DNA of 51,952 nucleotides from assembly GCA_015680685.1 (NCBI GenBank), contig MNCI01027020.1, positions 180,908 through 232,859 of the forward strand, in the 5' to 3' direction. The position numbers were made by a program, and so were the translations under genes. The notes below the pieces were generated by a model. That model was not told where the DNA came from and ran no database searches. It saw only the letters and a list, made by a program, of their open reading frames with translations. Source of the stretch: Gnetum montanum. Taxonomy: Eukaryota > Streptophyta > Gnetopsida > Gnetales > Gnetaceae. Shown here in pieces: positions 1 to 11,597 of this stretch. Position 1 is the stretch's first letter. Every line of letters begins with the position of its first letter.

Positions 1-1450
1 TCCTATTGCCGCGGAATTTGAAAAATTTATAATTCATATGGCCCTAATCTTGGTTTAAAACCCTAAAATCTCCAATGGCTATTATTGTTTCTACTTCATG
101 GTGTTCGGATCCTCCATCGATGTGGCTTATTCAAGGGCATCATTGCCGATGATGAGCCTGTCGGATATAATGACATCCATGACATGGCTTGAAGTCGTTC
201 TGTCTCGCCGCAGAGGCTCTCCTTACCATTTTCACATCTGCATCGGTGTTGTCGTCCTCCGTGCTAAATTTGTGGACTGTCCAAAATCTAAATGATGATG
301 ATAAACGATACTTGCAGAAGATGCAATAAGGCTGAGCTTGAATGCCGTGATGGCCGTGGTTGAAGGTGACTTGTTTGCGAACCAATCACCGCTGCGGTTC
401 AATATTCTTTCCACATTTACTAATGGACATGTGTCTCTTAATTTTATTTTACTTTCTCCTATTTCTTCCCAGAACCTGCAAGAACTGACACATGTTTGAA
501 GCAAGATTCATATGCAGCATCATCCGAAGCCACCGATTCAAACTGCCTCCGCAGAATAGGGCCCTGTAAAATCGTAACTGACGATCACCGCGGGGGAAGG
601 CCCTGCAACTGCAATCTGACTGCTAGAGAAGAAAGGGATTTTTTGAATCACAATGTGCCCAAACAGAGGGTTTCAATTCCTGTTTTGCCCACAAAACTGA
701 CTTAGGGTTTCCTGCGTTTTTCTGTTTGGCTTTCCTGCATTTTTTCTGTTTGTTTGCCTACGCCCGCTGTTGACCTTTCTACGCCCACTGCTGCGCATGC
801 CCCTAACCCTTCTGCGCTGCTGTTGTTCATCCGTTCTCTGCCAAATCCACCTTGAGATCGCCTCCAACATTTTGTTCTTGATTTTTTGAAAAAGAAAATC
901 AGCAACGTCAACGGCTGCGGCGGTGCAGAGCGACGGCGGCAGAGACGTTTGATGGCTTGGCCGTGATTTTACGGTGGCCATGTATTTTCCAGTTACACTA
1001 TAGTCTTCTTTTCTCTCCACTGGTGCTACATAATTTCCAAAACACTCGAGGTGTTGCTGATTTTTTTTTTGATTAATTCTTGTTTTACATGAAATTTCAA
1101 ATGTTGCCTTTTTAAGGATACAACCAAATTTCACAACCCGGATCTGCAACTTTGTGCCTATTACATAAATAATATACTCCATTCCTTATTAATTTTACTA
1201 TCTTCTTATCTTTGACAAGGGAATAATCTGACACTTTCATCTTGTATCCAAAAGGCTTCAACATAAAAGTTTTACTAGTAAATCAATCTTCTAAACTAAA
1301 ACACCCATCAACCTTCAACACTAAGGCTGTACTTAACTTGCAGCCATAAATTCTTACAATTCTGAATAAAATATTTTAACTGTTCCATGGAATGGCCAAA
1401 TGTTCCAAAAATTAACAGTGGTGTCTATCATGCAACTAAATGTATCAGTA
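1..1450. other. Flank without a recognisable gene
   Basis: No gene or transposon domain is recognised here. The part from about 540 to 960 is richer in G+C and in CpG than the rest of the window. Minus-strand reading frames between 673 and 1182 are Arg/Lys-rich, without a motif or a family resemblance, and are probably chance. By comparison with element B, the 3' exons of A's antisense gene and then protease and gag would be expected here, but none is visible. The left end of element A is therefore deleted or replaced somewhere between about 1200 and 1500. Confidence 0.5.
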
Positions 1451-1512
1451 ATGACTATGTTAGACTACAATAAGGGTATGAGTAACACAAATGACAGTGT
1501 GAGGGCCTCTAC

Positions 1513-4481
1513 CTAGTAAATCCTCAAGGATGATAACGGGGGGATTGCCCATCGACATATCATCAAATATGTTGTCAAAATTACTAGTGTCTAATTGCAG
1601 TTCCTCTTATTTCTTACTCAAAACTACAACAACATCCTTAACATTCATCTGCTTCCCCGATGTTGAACTGTGTTTGGCAAAGGGATCTCCATTAGAAGTT
1701 CCTTCTAGGTCAATGCAGGCTTCTTCTTTATTTACTGGAGCCTTTTCTTCTGAAGTACTAGCATCCTCTTCATCCATAGGAGACTCCTCTTCATATCCAA
1801 ACATGTCCTCCTCATCAGTAGGAGGATTTTCCTTGACGATTAGAGCCCTTTCCTTAGTGATAAGAGCTCCTTCCCTCTTGATCGGGGCCCTTTCCTCCAT
1901 GACTGGGTCCCTCGCATCTTTGTTTGCCACCCCCATCTTGGGGGTTGACACCTCTTCATCACCTTCTTCTTTTTCTTCTTCTTCTTTCTCTAGCAGCAAA
2001 AAAAAAAAAACATATTCACATTATAGCTTAAAACACATTAGCTAAATTAGGTGCTACACTATGCTACATTCCCTAGCGTAGCAAGCATTTAGTCAAAAGG
2101 GAAAGAGACAAACAAAGGAGAGCATTTACCAATGGGAGGCTATGTCCTACATAGCTTAAACCATAGTGATGGTTCCCCTTCTTCAACCGTATGGGGAGGC
2201 TCTTCATCTAGAGGAGGCCTCTTTCATCGCAACTTAGAGGCCACTATGTCGGCGATGAGGCATTTCCCCTACAATATGCTACCTATAACAGCAAGGGGCA
2301 CCTCTCCCATGGTGTCTTGGCCATGGAAGTTGTGGGCCACCAGATCCTTAGTCGTCATAGAAAATGACTCCCCAATAGCTTCTAGGGGATCTTAGCCTTG
2401 GGTGGTCTAGAGGATTTGGCAGATCCATGGTTTGGAAATCTGGTTGCAATCTCATATAACCTAGACTCCATTCTCATAGACTACCACAAACTCCATGAAA
2501 TGCCACAAGCAGGCTATGTAAAAGGCATAGTGCACATTGAAATGGGAGTCTTCCTTCTTATTAAGCATGACGATTTTAGTTTTCAAGCCCTTGCATAGAT
2601 GCCTATCCTAGTTGTAGCAAGCCCCCTCTTCCATGACCTCCTGCATCATCCAATTTTGCTCAATCCCAATGATCTTTCCTTGGGAAAGTAGCTAGGGGAA
2701 AGCAAGGGAATGGAAGATGGGATAAACCTCTTTTGCAGCTCTCAACTTTACCTTCTCCATGGGGATCACTTTTTACCCCTTTGCAACCCCTAGCCACTCC
2801 TCAATGTCCTCCTTCTGATAGTTCACTACTTTCTTAGTCCTTGACCCTATAGGGAGACCATTAGCAGGGACTCCAAAAAGGTCCATGAATAGCTAGTCAT
2901 TGATTTCAAGGATCACTTGCACACCATGTATACATGTGCAAAAGTGATCCACCTTCTTGGAAAAGGAGTCTGTTAGGACAAGCATATAAGTAGTAGGGAT
3001 GTTTGGGTTCAGGGCCAGGAACAAATCCATGAGCCTAGCATCTTGAAGGTGCTTGATTAGGGATTCTGAGGTCGTGCTGCATATCCAACATTGGCTCTCA
3101 TCTACCTCCCTGTACTTGAAGTAGATGTTGGCCTCCTGGTTCCTAGAGGTAATCATCATCACCTCCTGGGAATTCTTCATCCCTATAGCATTTTGTACAA
3201 GAAAACAAAAAGCAAAAAGCAAAAAACAAGTTAGGAGAAGCAGAAGTACCAAAAATAATGGGAATGACACTCAAACATGTAGTAACTTACTGTTTAGCTT
3301 ACTAGGTTTAAATGGTGATGGGAATGGTAGAGGATCAACCAAGAAATATTCAATAATGATTGGTTTAAAGGGTCTCCATTCCTCATCCAACTAACTGGAC
3401 TCCTTGCATCTGTTGTAGAGTTTGGGATACCGGGTTGGGTAGGTTTTGTACTGACCCCTGCATTGGCCTATCACACCTACATGCATATTCTCAATAGAAG
3501 AAAACTCCCATAGCACCATCTATGCTATGGTCAACACATCCGTATCGTCGTGAAGTCCATTCTCATTGACGAAAAACCTGGTAACAAAAATAGATTGTTA
3601 ACATTTGGCTAGCGTAGCAAACATTGCATAGTGTAGCAGAACATGGTTACAAAAGTCACTTGCCAACATTGTAAACAGTTCCTGGTGGGTTTTGGAAGCA
3701 CATTCCCATGTGATGCACAATAAATAAGGTGTTGTAGGAATGGTAGCAATTATACTCAGGCATCTCCCAGATCTAGGCCAAACACTTTAAATTTATGGGA
3801 CGTTAACTAGATCCTTCTCCCTGCCTGCTACTAATTGCTCCATCCATAAAAAATCTCAGAATACCCTGATTTTCTTGAAGAAATAGGATTTATGTTATGA
3901 CAGACGCTACCTCCTCCACCAGGTGTGACCAAATGATCACACTGAAGTGTTGGAGGAGAAATTAGCTTAGCATAGCAACAAAGTGACTAGTCCTGACAAA
4001 GCGATTAGCATCATGCTGTGACAGAACACGTGTCATGCTGTCACATCATGCACATGGCCAAACCCTCCTGAGGTTTGTAAACTACGCTATTTGCATGCCA
4101 AGTGGCTCAAATCATCCAAGCCTCTATCGTAGTGACAATCGTAGTGATGGTGGTCTAGGCAACCTTGCATGCAACCTTAGCATAATGTCTGTACATTCGC
4201 GGTAGTCGAAACGGAAAAAATTACAATGTAAGGGCCACGAAAATGATAACACAATGATAGAAAAACACAAATAGCTAAACAAAATCATAGAAATAAAAAC
4301 AAGAAAAGAAAAAACAAGTAATAGAGGCATAAAAAGATAGAGGAAGCATAGTAGCCTACTAGGTCAACGGTGTCTCCTCACACACCGCAACGTGCGCCTG
4401 TGACACACATCCTAGGGTTTCCTTCACTTCATCAACCTTGGTGAGTGCCAGATGTTTGTGTTATTTCCTAGGAGCCATCAT
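1513..4481 (-). pseudogene. Antisense multi-exon gene of element A (aORF1; plant-mobile-domain-like)
   Basis: Minus-strand gene, read right to left. Putative exons: about 4481 to 4360 (start MMAPRK), 3577-3291 (acceptor CCAG, donor GTAAGT), 3182-2130 (acceptor ATAG, donor GTAAAT) and 1989-1513 (acceptor CTAG, donor GTAGAG). The third holds blocks like SFSKKVDHF, VQVILEIND and MDLFGVPANG, a layout that recalls plant transposon-protein domains (Transposase_32/PMD type). The last is strongly acidic (Glu runs) and ends with FDDMSMGNPP. Element B aligns exon by exon, with splice sites at matching places. Several in-frame stops interrupt it, so it is dead. Role unknown; related antisense ORFs occur in other Tat elements. 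The exon structure is inferred. Confidence 0.65.
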
Positions 4482-4632
4482 CTTTCTTGCTGACTCCTTC
4501 TTCGTTGCTACGTCGAATCGCCTTGCTCTCTATTGGAAAAAGTGCTCTGTGCTCCAAATGTGGGCTCTATGCTCCGAATGTGAACTCTACGCTATTATGG
4601 TGAAAATGATGAATTTACTAAGGGTTAGGCCC

Positions 4633-4640
4633 TATTTATA
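4633..4640 (-). promoter_or_regulatory. TATA box of the antisense gene in A
   Basis: On the minus strand this reads TATAAATA followed by GGG. It lies about 150 bases upstream of the first ATG of the antisense gene. Element B has the same motif in the same place (28094-28101). This supports a dedicated promoter for the antisense unit. Confidence 0.6.
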
Positions 4641-4821
4641 GCCTCAATGATAAAAATGAAACTTGTCATTCTCTCTCTCCATTTAATGTAGAGTATTCCG
4701 TGCAGTGTAGCATGCTCTCGATGGCATAGTAGCACTGTTCACATTAAAACAGGTAGGCCTAGCGAAAAGCCTTGACATGCTTCAAGCTAGCCATTTGCCT
4801 TCACAAAAATATCTCGTTAGT

Positions 4822-5070
4822 GGTCCTAAAAGACCTTAAACTAGCAATCCTAACACATAATTTTCAATCTATTTAGTAGTTCGCAATGGCATTAAACTAG
4901 CATTTTTGATCCTTTTACTTGTTGTTAGTCCGCAATGACATTAAACTAGCAATTTCGCATTTATACATCCATAGTTTGGCATTTTTACATTAGTAGTTTT
5001 GCATTTTTACACTACTATTTTTGCATTTTTACTTCTACGTAGTCCACCATGACCTTAAAATGGAAAATCT
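4822..5070 (+). repeat. Diverged 'gaccttaaactagca' units before RT in A
   Basis: Four spaced copies of a unit like 'gaccttaaactagcaat' occur near 4830, 4880, 4925 and 5045. Between them (about 4975-5035) are three roughly 20-bp copies built on 'gcatttttac'. The same unit forms the array after integrase and recurs at equivalent junctions in B. Confidence 0.65.
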
Positions 5071-5177
5071 CAAACTTTATATCATATTTTTCCATTTACC
5101 TTTATTGCTCACATTTCATTGCTAATTTGCAAATTTCCACTATGTATAGTTACTAGAAACATGTACCTCTTGACTAG

Positions 5178-5198
5178 AATTTCATCTCATTTTGGTAG
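5178..5198 (+). other. Candidate 3' splice site before the RT exon (A)
   Basis: A T-rich stretch ends in TAG at 5196-5198, directly before the open frame that leads into RT. Element B has a similar site at 28516-28518. Ogre elements carry an intron between protease and RT, so this would be its acceptor. Not tested. Confidence 0.45.
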
Positions 5199-8100
5199 GT
5201 TGAGCAAGAATGGAAATCCATCATGATCTCTCTTCACCTTCAACTTTAGCAGGTCCACATGGCAAACTCGCAAGATAACTAAACCTAGAGCTAATAGACT
5301 GGGAACCACCCAAAGTTAGCACTGTAGCATCCTTAGAAGCATCCCCAGACTAGCCTGAGCATCTAGTCCAAGCCCTAGACTTAGAGGCTGGGGATGTAAC
5401 TGAAGACCCTCTCATTGAAATTCCTATGACCATATCTACGGGGTAGTTAAAAACATTGAAATTTAGTTTCCTCCTAGATTCGCAAATGCACAAAGCTGTA
5501 GCCAAAATTCTGCAAGATAACATTGAAGTCTTTGCATGGTCATACAGTGACATGTTGGGTTTAGATCTAAGGCTGATACAACACAACATCATCTTAGGCC
5601 CATGCATGAAAGAAGTTAAGCAGAAGGCTCGTAAGGTTAAACTAGAGATCGCCCTAGCTATACGGGATGAAATCACCAAGCTGGTTTCATCTAGGTAGTT
5701 GATTACTCAGAATGGATGTCCAACATCGTTGTAGTTTCTAAGAAAATGGGAGGAATATGAAATTTGTATAGACTTCCAAGATATGAACAATGCAATGATC
5801 AAAGATGATTTCTCACTTCCGAGTATTGATCAACTCATTGAGACTACGGTTGGTCATGCTCTGTTATCCTTCATGGATGGTTTCTCCGGCTACAACCAAA
5901 TTCGCATTAACCCAAAGCATCAGTTAACAAGGATCTTCATGACCCCATGGGGTACCTTTTGTTACACTATGATGCCTTTTCAGCTCAAGAACACTAGAGT
6001 GACCTACCAGCAAGCCATGACTTACATCTTTAGCGACTACATCTTAGAAATGCTGAACGACTACGTGGATGATATAGCGGTGAAATCTAAAGAAGCCACT
6101 AATCACCCCAATGATCTAAGTGTAGTCCACAAGTGTTTTCAAATGCACGATTTATGCCTCAATCCTGAAAAGTGTGTCTTTAGGCTGAAAACCATATGCA
6201 TGTTAGGGTTTGTGGTATTGGAGGCTAGAATACGAGTGGACCGTGACAAAGTCAAGGCCATTGTTAACCTGGTGCCACCTATAAATTGTAAGGAATTCTA
6301 TAGGCTACAAGGTAGAGTATAGTTCATCAGAAGGTCTATAGAGAAATTTACTGACAAGTTACACCCCATGCAACATCTACTAAAGAAAGGGGTTAACTTC
6401 AAATGGACACCACAGTGCCAATAAGCCTTCGATGATCTAAAGAAAGACCTCTTACACCTCCCAACTATTTACCCACCACAGAGGGATAAGTCTTTCTTCA
6501 TCTACCTTGCCATCTTATACATGTCTATCGTGGCACTATTATGTTAGAAATGAGATGATGATTCTGAGATACCAGTGTACTACCTAAGTCATGCACTGAT
6601 AGCATATGAAGCAAAATACAATGAGGTGAAGAGAAATTGCCTTGCCTTAGTGTTTTCATTGAGAAAGTGGAGACACTATCTGTTTCGTAGCAAAATTAAT
6701 ATTATTTGCAAAAGTAACATACTCCGGGCTATCAGAAAAAATCTATAGGAAAGTACTAGGATAGCATGGTGGAAAGAAATAAGAGCAAAATTCGATTTGT
6801 ATTATGTGAGCCAATCATCGATGTAAGGTCAAGCCATAGCAATGCAACTTACGACCTCACCTGTCGATGATCAGGTGATCATAGACCTTGAATTCCCAGA
6901 GGAGCATGTTAGCACTATCAACATCATCCCATCACATCTTGAAGCTACTTTGCATTTCGACGACACCTCGACCGTGCAAGGGAGTAGTGTGGCTACTATT
7001 ATTTCATTCCCTTGTGGGGAAATGCATCCTTTAGCTTATCATTTTATGTTCCCTTGTACAAACAACATGGTAGAGTACGAGGGGTTACTTAGGGGCCTCT
7101 TAGTAGCCAAAGCATTAAGCATACAACACCTAGCAATTCTCAAAGATTCACAACTAGTTGTGAATCAAATCACCAAGGTCTATGCCTGCAAGGCTACACA
7201 CCTACAAACCTACTGCGACTTAGCGAAAAGCCTACTCAAATTGTTTGTAACAATAGACGTGTAATATGTGACATGCAATGAAAACACTGTAGCAGACACC
7301 TTGGCCACCTTAACATTAAATATTCCATGACACTTGTTTGCAAGTTTGCCAACTTTGAGTACCAAGTGTACTGAGCCTATCACTCAGGGGATACACATAA
7401 CCTCTGTTAGCACTACGGATACCCAAGAGTGGTACACCAATATTAATGCCTACCTACAACATGGAAAGCCCCCAAGCAGATTGACATCTTCCTAGAGAGA
7501 TGTGAGTTGTAAGTGTGCTCAACAATATGTGCTCATGGAAGACAATTCCCTATGTAGAAGCTCCTATGGTGGGATATTGCTAGCATGCGTAAATGAGGAG
7601 CAAGCACAGAAGGTGATTAATGAAATACACGAGGGACTGTGTGGTGGACATATAGCACCTAGGGCTATGGCTGCAAAAATTAGACGTCTAGGGTACTATT
7701 GGCCTCACATGGAGCATGATTGCCTAGCCAAATTCAAGATGTGTGATACATGCTAACGATACAAAAATCTCATACGTGTTTCACCTACAGAGCTACATCT
7801 GATGTAGATTACATGGCCTTTCCAATGATGGGGACTAGACCTCATAGGACCTATCATGCCTAAGTCCTCCATAGGGCATAGCTTCATCATCACCACCACT
7901 GAGTATTTTACTAAGTGGGTAGAGGCTATCCCATTGAGAAAGACTACATCTTAGCAGATTTGCCACTTCATCTTGGACAACATAGTGACAAGGTTTGGGC
8001 TTCCCATGATTATTATGATTGACAATGGGCCACAGCTTAGTAGTATGAAAACCCAAACCTTCTGTAGCAATCTTAGCATCATACAATCATTCTCTTCATC

Positions 8101-8651
8101 ATATTACCCATAGGTGAATGGACAAGTAGAGGCTACAAATAAGTCAATCATCAACTTGCTGAAAAAAAATGCTTAACAACAACAGGAGGCGATATCAAGA
8201 GCAAATCCTCTATGTATGCAAGACTACAATAGGTAAGGCACCTTATAGTCTTGTTTATGGATCTAAAGCGGTGTTACCTCTTGAGTTGTAGGTGCCATCA
8301 CTTCGGATGATCCTATCGAATGTCATGAGTGAAGCCCAGAACAACAAGTCAAGGATCATCAACCTTGACTCAATAAAGGAGGAGCGTGCATAGACACTAA
8401 GTCGCATAGAGCATTATCATAACAAGAAATGGAAAAAACCTCATGCAAATCCACATCAACGGCATATATAGAAAGGAGACCTCATTCTCAAGGCTGTTTG
8501 TGAGCATATGAACAAATTCTCAGCAAACTGGGAAGGTCCATACATGGTCACAAAAGCCTTTGGGACTAGGGCCTTCAAGATGGCAAACATGGATGACAAT
8601 AAGTTTACAAATCTAGTGAATCACTCATATCTCAAGCCATACTACATCTAA
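5199..8651 (+). pseudogene. Element A pol: RT, RNase H, second RNase H, integrase
   Basis: RT (about 5456-6480) shows ICIDFQDMN, SGYNQIRI and the catalytic YVDD. RNase H (about 6560-6800) shows the tail motifs YYLSHAL and RKWRHYL. A second archaeal-type RNase H (6900-7320) has LHFDD, NNMVEYEGLL and DSQLVVNQI. Integrase (7500-8651) has an HHCC zinc finger ending CDTC, then the catalytic triad in LDLIGP, MIDNGPQ and GQVEATNK, and a C-terminal domain ending LKPYY before TAA at 8649. At least two frameshifts (near 5690 and 5755) and more than ten stops kill it. Many stops sit at expected Gln codons. The polyprotein would convert element RNA to DNA and integrate it. Confidence 0.9.
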
Positions 8652-8675
8652 TGCATGAATCAAATAAGTGCACAT

Positions 8676-9066
8676 CTACTATGACATAAAACTGGCGAAG
8701 GTAAACAAACGTCTGCTATAACGTAAAATTGGCAAAGCTAGTCTGCTATGACTATAAACTGGCACAAACAGTCCACTATGACTATAAACTGGCATAGGCA
8801 ATCTGCTACGACTATAAACTAGCACATACAGTCTGCTAGGACCTTAAACTAGCATAGATGGTCTACTAGGACCTTAAACTAGCTCATCCACTATCCTCTA
8901 TGACATTAAACTGGCACATATGGTGTGTTGCAACCTTAAACTAGTACAATGACCATCTATTATGATGATAAACTAGCATAGTGGTCTACTAGGACCTTAA
9001 ACTAGTACACCATGGTCTACTGAGACCTTAAACCAGCACATCATGATCTACCAAGACCTTAAACTA
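8676..9066 (+). repeat. Tandem array of about thirteen ~30-bp units
   Basis: Units such as 'ctaggaccttaaactagcat' repeat every 29-33 bases right after the integrase stop. Early units read 'ctatgactataaactggca', later ones 'ctaggaccttaaactag', so the array has drifted or grown from one end. It is not translated. Confidence 0.9.
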
Positions 9067-9773
9067 GGTTCACGAAACATCCCTAGCATGCATCTACACC
9101 AATACACAACAAGAAAGCATGCACAGTGCCGACATAGGGTGGGACGTTTTAGTTCCAGAATGTAGTTCACGATGCCAAGGAAACATCCTCTGTAACATAT
9201 GTAGTGCCACTACTCTGGGCATCTTGTTGATATTTTGGAGATGTTGTATGACATCCTGCTAACTCTCTAGACCTACTACCACCATGGCTCATTGCCTTGG
9301 CAGTAGCTTCCCTAGTCAGCACCTGCTATTAGGGTTCTAGCAGTATTATGGCCTAGCCACAATATTGTTAACCTTCAGCCCCTACCAATGTCTGAGCTTA
9401 AGAGTTGTTTAGTTGCTTGGTAGCCTATCTCATAGCTAAACTGATAATGCTTTCCTTGCGCAAGGATTCCTAAGCATCTGCATTCATAGTAACTCCTAGC
9501 CTCCTCAGTGCCAGCTCCTCTAAACTGATGCTGCCAAGGCCACCGCTAGCCTTCCTGGTTTGGACGTCGCATGCCTTAGCAACAAAGTCCAAAGCTCTAG
9601 TAGCATCCAAAGCAAGAAAGAACTTTACCTTCATTTTACATCATGGTTGTTTCTTCTAGTTTGCTTTCTGTTGTGTCTACAGGGTGCAGACTAGAGAGGC
9701 ATCGGTCGGAGGTGCGTTTCGCCACGACAGCAAATGCTATAGCATTACAAGGTGGTTGCCTTGATTAGCTTAG
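9067..9773. other. Spacer between repeat array and antisense ORF (A)
   Basis: No gene recognised. The stretch aligns by eye with about 32280-32980 of element B (shared phrases around 'gggtgggacgttttagttcc' and 'catcttgttgatattt'), so it is an original part of the family's 3' region. Confidence 0.6.
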
Positions 9774-10367
9774 CTACTTTAGAGTGCATATTCTATCCTT
9801 CCCCTTAAACCAATTTACCTTATTTTTTACACTTACAATCCACTCTCTTACCTCTTTTACAAGCTTTTCCTGATACCTGTCAAGCCCTCCCATATGCTCA
9901 ACCACAAAGTCCATGATGCGCATAACACAACTTGCTACATGGGAAGCATCTGTAGGCAGGTTAAGGCCCCATGTGGATGTAACAAAACTCATCCTAGGAA
10001 AGAAACACTTGTCCTGCAACAAGGTTTTTTGCAACTGTAAAAGCCAAAACAACAAAAGAAAAGTGTAAAATAGCAAAGCTCATGCAAAAAAAAAATGTGC
10101 CTAGAAAAATGGCACATAAGCTATTTTGTAGTCACCCTCTCTAAGAATTTTGATGAGAGGTTGAAGATTAGCAAAAGCAAAGATGACCATGCAAAAAATT
10201 CCTCAAAAGTACTCCAATAAGGGATTCTGCTAAGTTTCATCTTTACCATATTCTTGAAACTCCTTCCCTCCCCGCTTAGCCCTTCCCTCTCCCCCGCATA
10301 ACCAATGCAACACTCTCAAGTATAGCTAAGCGACATCTTGACGATCACTGAAGAACAATGTTAGCAT
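9774..10367 (-). pseudogene. Second antisense ORF of A, between INT and 3' LTR (aORF2)
   Basis: The conserved ATG is at 10367. The downstream exon is read from about 10020 to 9774 and contains MSFVTSTWGL, MRIMDFVVEHMGGL and NWFKGKD before a stop. Element B has the same layout (33728 to 32981), with alignable blocks (SCxxxIM...V, NWxK, C(T/I)LK) and the same terminal TAG. A T-rich stretch ending in CAG before the downstream exon suggests an intron. The place, antisense between integrase and 3' LTR, is where aORFs lie in several known Tat elements. The function is not known and the upstream exon has stops. Confidence 0.5.
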
Positions 10368-10430
10368 TTTTTCCTTCGTGGTGTTTCATATTATTTTTCG
10401 ACATCTCTCGAGTCCATCCTTTAGATGTTG

Positions 10431-10445
10431 AAAAAGAGGGGCGAA
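10431..10445 (+). other. Polypurine tract of A
   Basis: AAAAAGAGGGGCGAA stands directly before the LTR start TGAAACACC. Element B has AAAGAGGGGCCAA in front of the same TGAAACACC. It primes plus-strand DNA synthesis. Confidence 0.8.
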
Positions 10446-10785
10446 TGAAACACCTTAAATTTTCAAGGCATTCTTGCTTCACCAAGTTCTTAGAATTCAG
10501 GCAGTGTCATGAAATTTTGGCTAGAAATGGATGCTCTAAGTTTAGACTATCCAATTCAGAAAATTTTCTACGTCCAGTGTTGACAAGCCCAATGGACTCT
10601 TTAGCTAGCCCGCCTTGGTGGTTCATCCAGCTGATAGTCTACTAAGAAGCAATTTGTCGAGTTTTCAGTAGTGCTCAGGCTACGCAAAACAGTTTGACAA
10701 GTTTTCTAGTTAAGAAGTTTGGTATGCTACCCTATGCTATGCAGTGTAGTAGGCCTCAAAAGACAGTTGTAGGACAAAGTGCTAT

Positions 10786-11395
10786 GCTATGCTACACTAC
10801 ATAGCATAGCACATCATAGAAAAACTAAGATAGAAAGGCCCAGCTTACTTAGTTATTTCAATTGCACTTAGTAAGCACCTCCAACCTTTCAAAACCAATT
10901 TCTTCACTCAACTTCAAGTCCTTCAGCAAAGCTCCTCTCATTAGAAAAGTAGCAGATTAAGCAAAAATGTAGGCTTTGTTAGCTGCTACGCTATGCTACA
11001 CTACATAGTGTAGCATAGCATAGCGATGATGCAAGAACAATGAAAGGCATCTTAGAATGCAGGATCAACAAGTTCACAAGCTTCATATCGTAAAGAGAAA
11101 AGGTTGTAGATTGTCAGCATGATCTTCAAACAAATGTTTACAATGAAAATCGTACTTAAGGCTAGTTGATACGCTATGCTACACTACATAGCGTAGCATA
11201 GCATAGAAAACATGCAGAACTAACCAACATATTTCAAATACTTCTAGCACTTGCAATTAACTCCAACACAAATTTCATCTCTGAATTGGTGGCTACGCTA
11301 TGCTACACTACATAGCATAGCATAGTATGGAAAGAAGCTATGCTACGCTAACAGGCTACACTCCACAATATAGCATAGCATAGCAAGTAACTACG
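10786..11395 (+). repeat. U3 palindromic modules in the LTR of A
   Basis: The module is gctatgctacac, tacata, then gtgtagcatagc. At 10990-11019 it is a perfect 12-bp inverted repeat with a 6-base loop. Close variants lie at 10786, 11173 and 11297, with partial ones to about 11395. They sit 200-800 bases upstream of the TATA box. Confidence 0.85.
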
Positions 11396-11589
11396 CTACA
11401 TTAGTATGCTTCACTCCTTGTTTGCATCGCTAGCACACCTGATCCCAGCATCTCTAGTTTTGACAACGTGATTGCACTGTGGCAGGCTTGTGAATCAACT
11501 TTGCATGTTCATGCAATGCGGACACGTCAATACCTTGTGGGTTCAAAAAGTGTGGTGTCCAAACCACATCTTTCACGTGCTCCTAGCCC

Positions 11590-11597
11590 TATAAATA
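11590..11597 (+). promoter_or_regulatory. LTR TATA box (A)
   Basis: TATAAATA in the context 'ccctataaataccttgacat', matched in both LTRs of B. Confidence 0.75.

Noticed and set aside
673-1182. 169-codon minus-strand ORF
   Set aside because: Arg/Lys/Gln-rich without a domain, no homologue in the other copies, and no supporting context.
1530-2045. 171-codon plus-strand Ser-rich ORF
   Set aside because: Shadow of the acidic Glu-rich minus-strand exon, which has a conserved end block shared with element B.
8676-9066. Regular repeats that might suggest a CRISPR array
   Set aside because: There are no unique spacers, units are contiguous and diverged, and the context is a plant retrotransposon.
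10358-10645. 95-codon plus-strand ORF
   Set aside because: It runs across the polypurine tract and LTR start, so it is not a gene.
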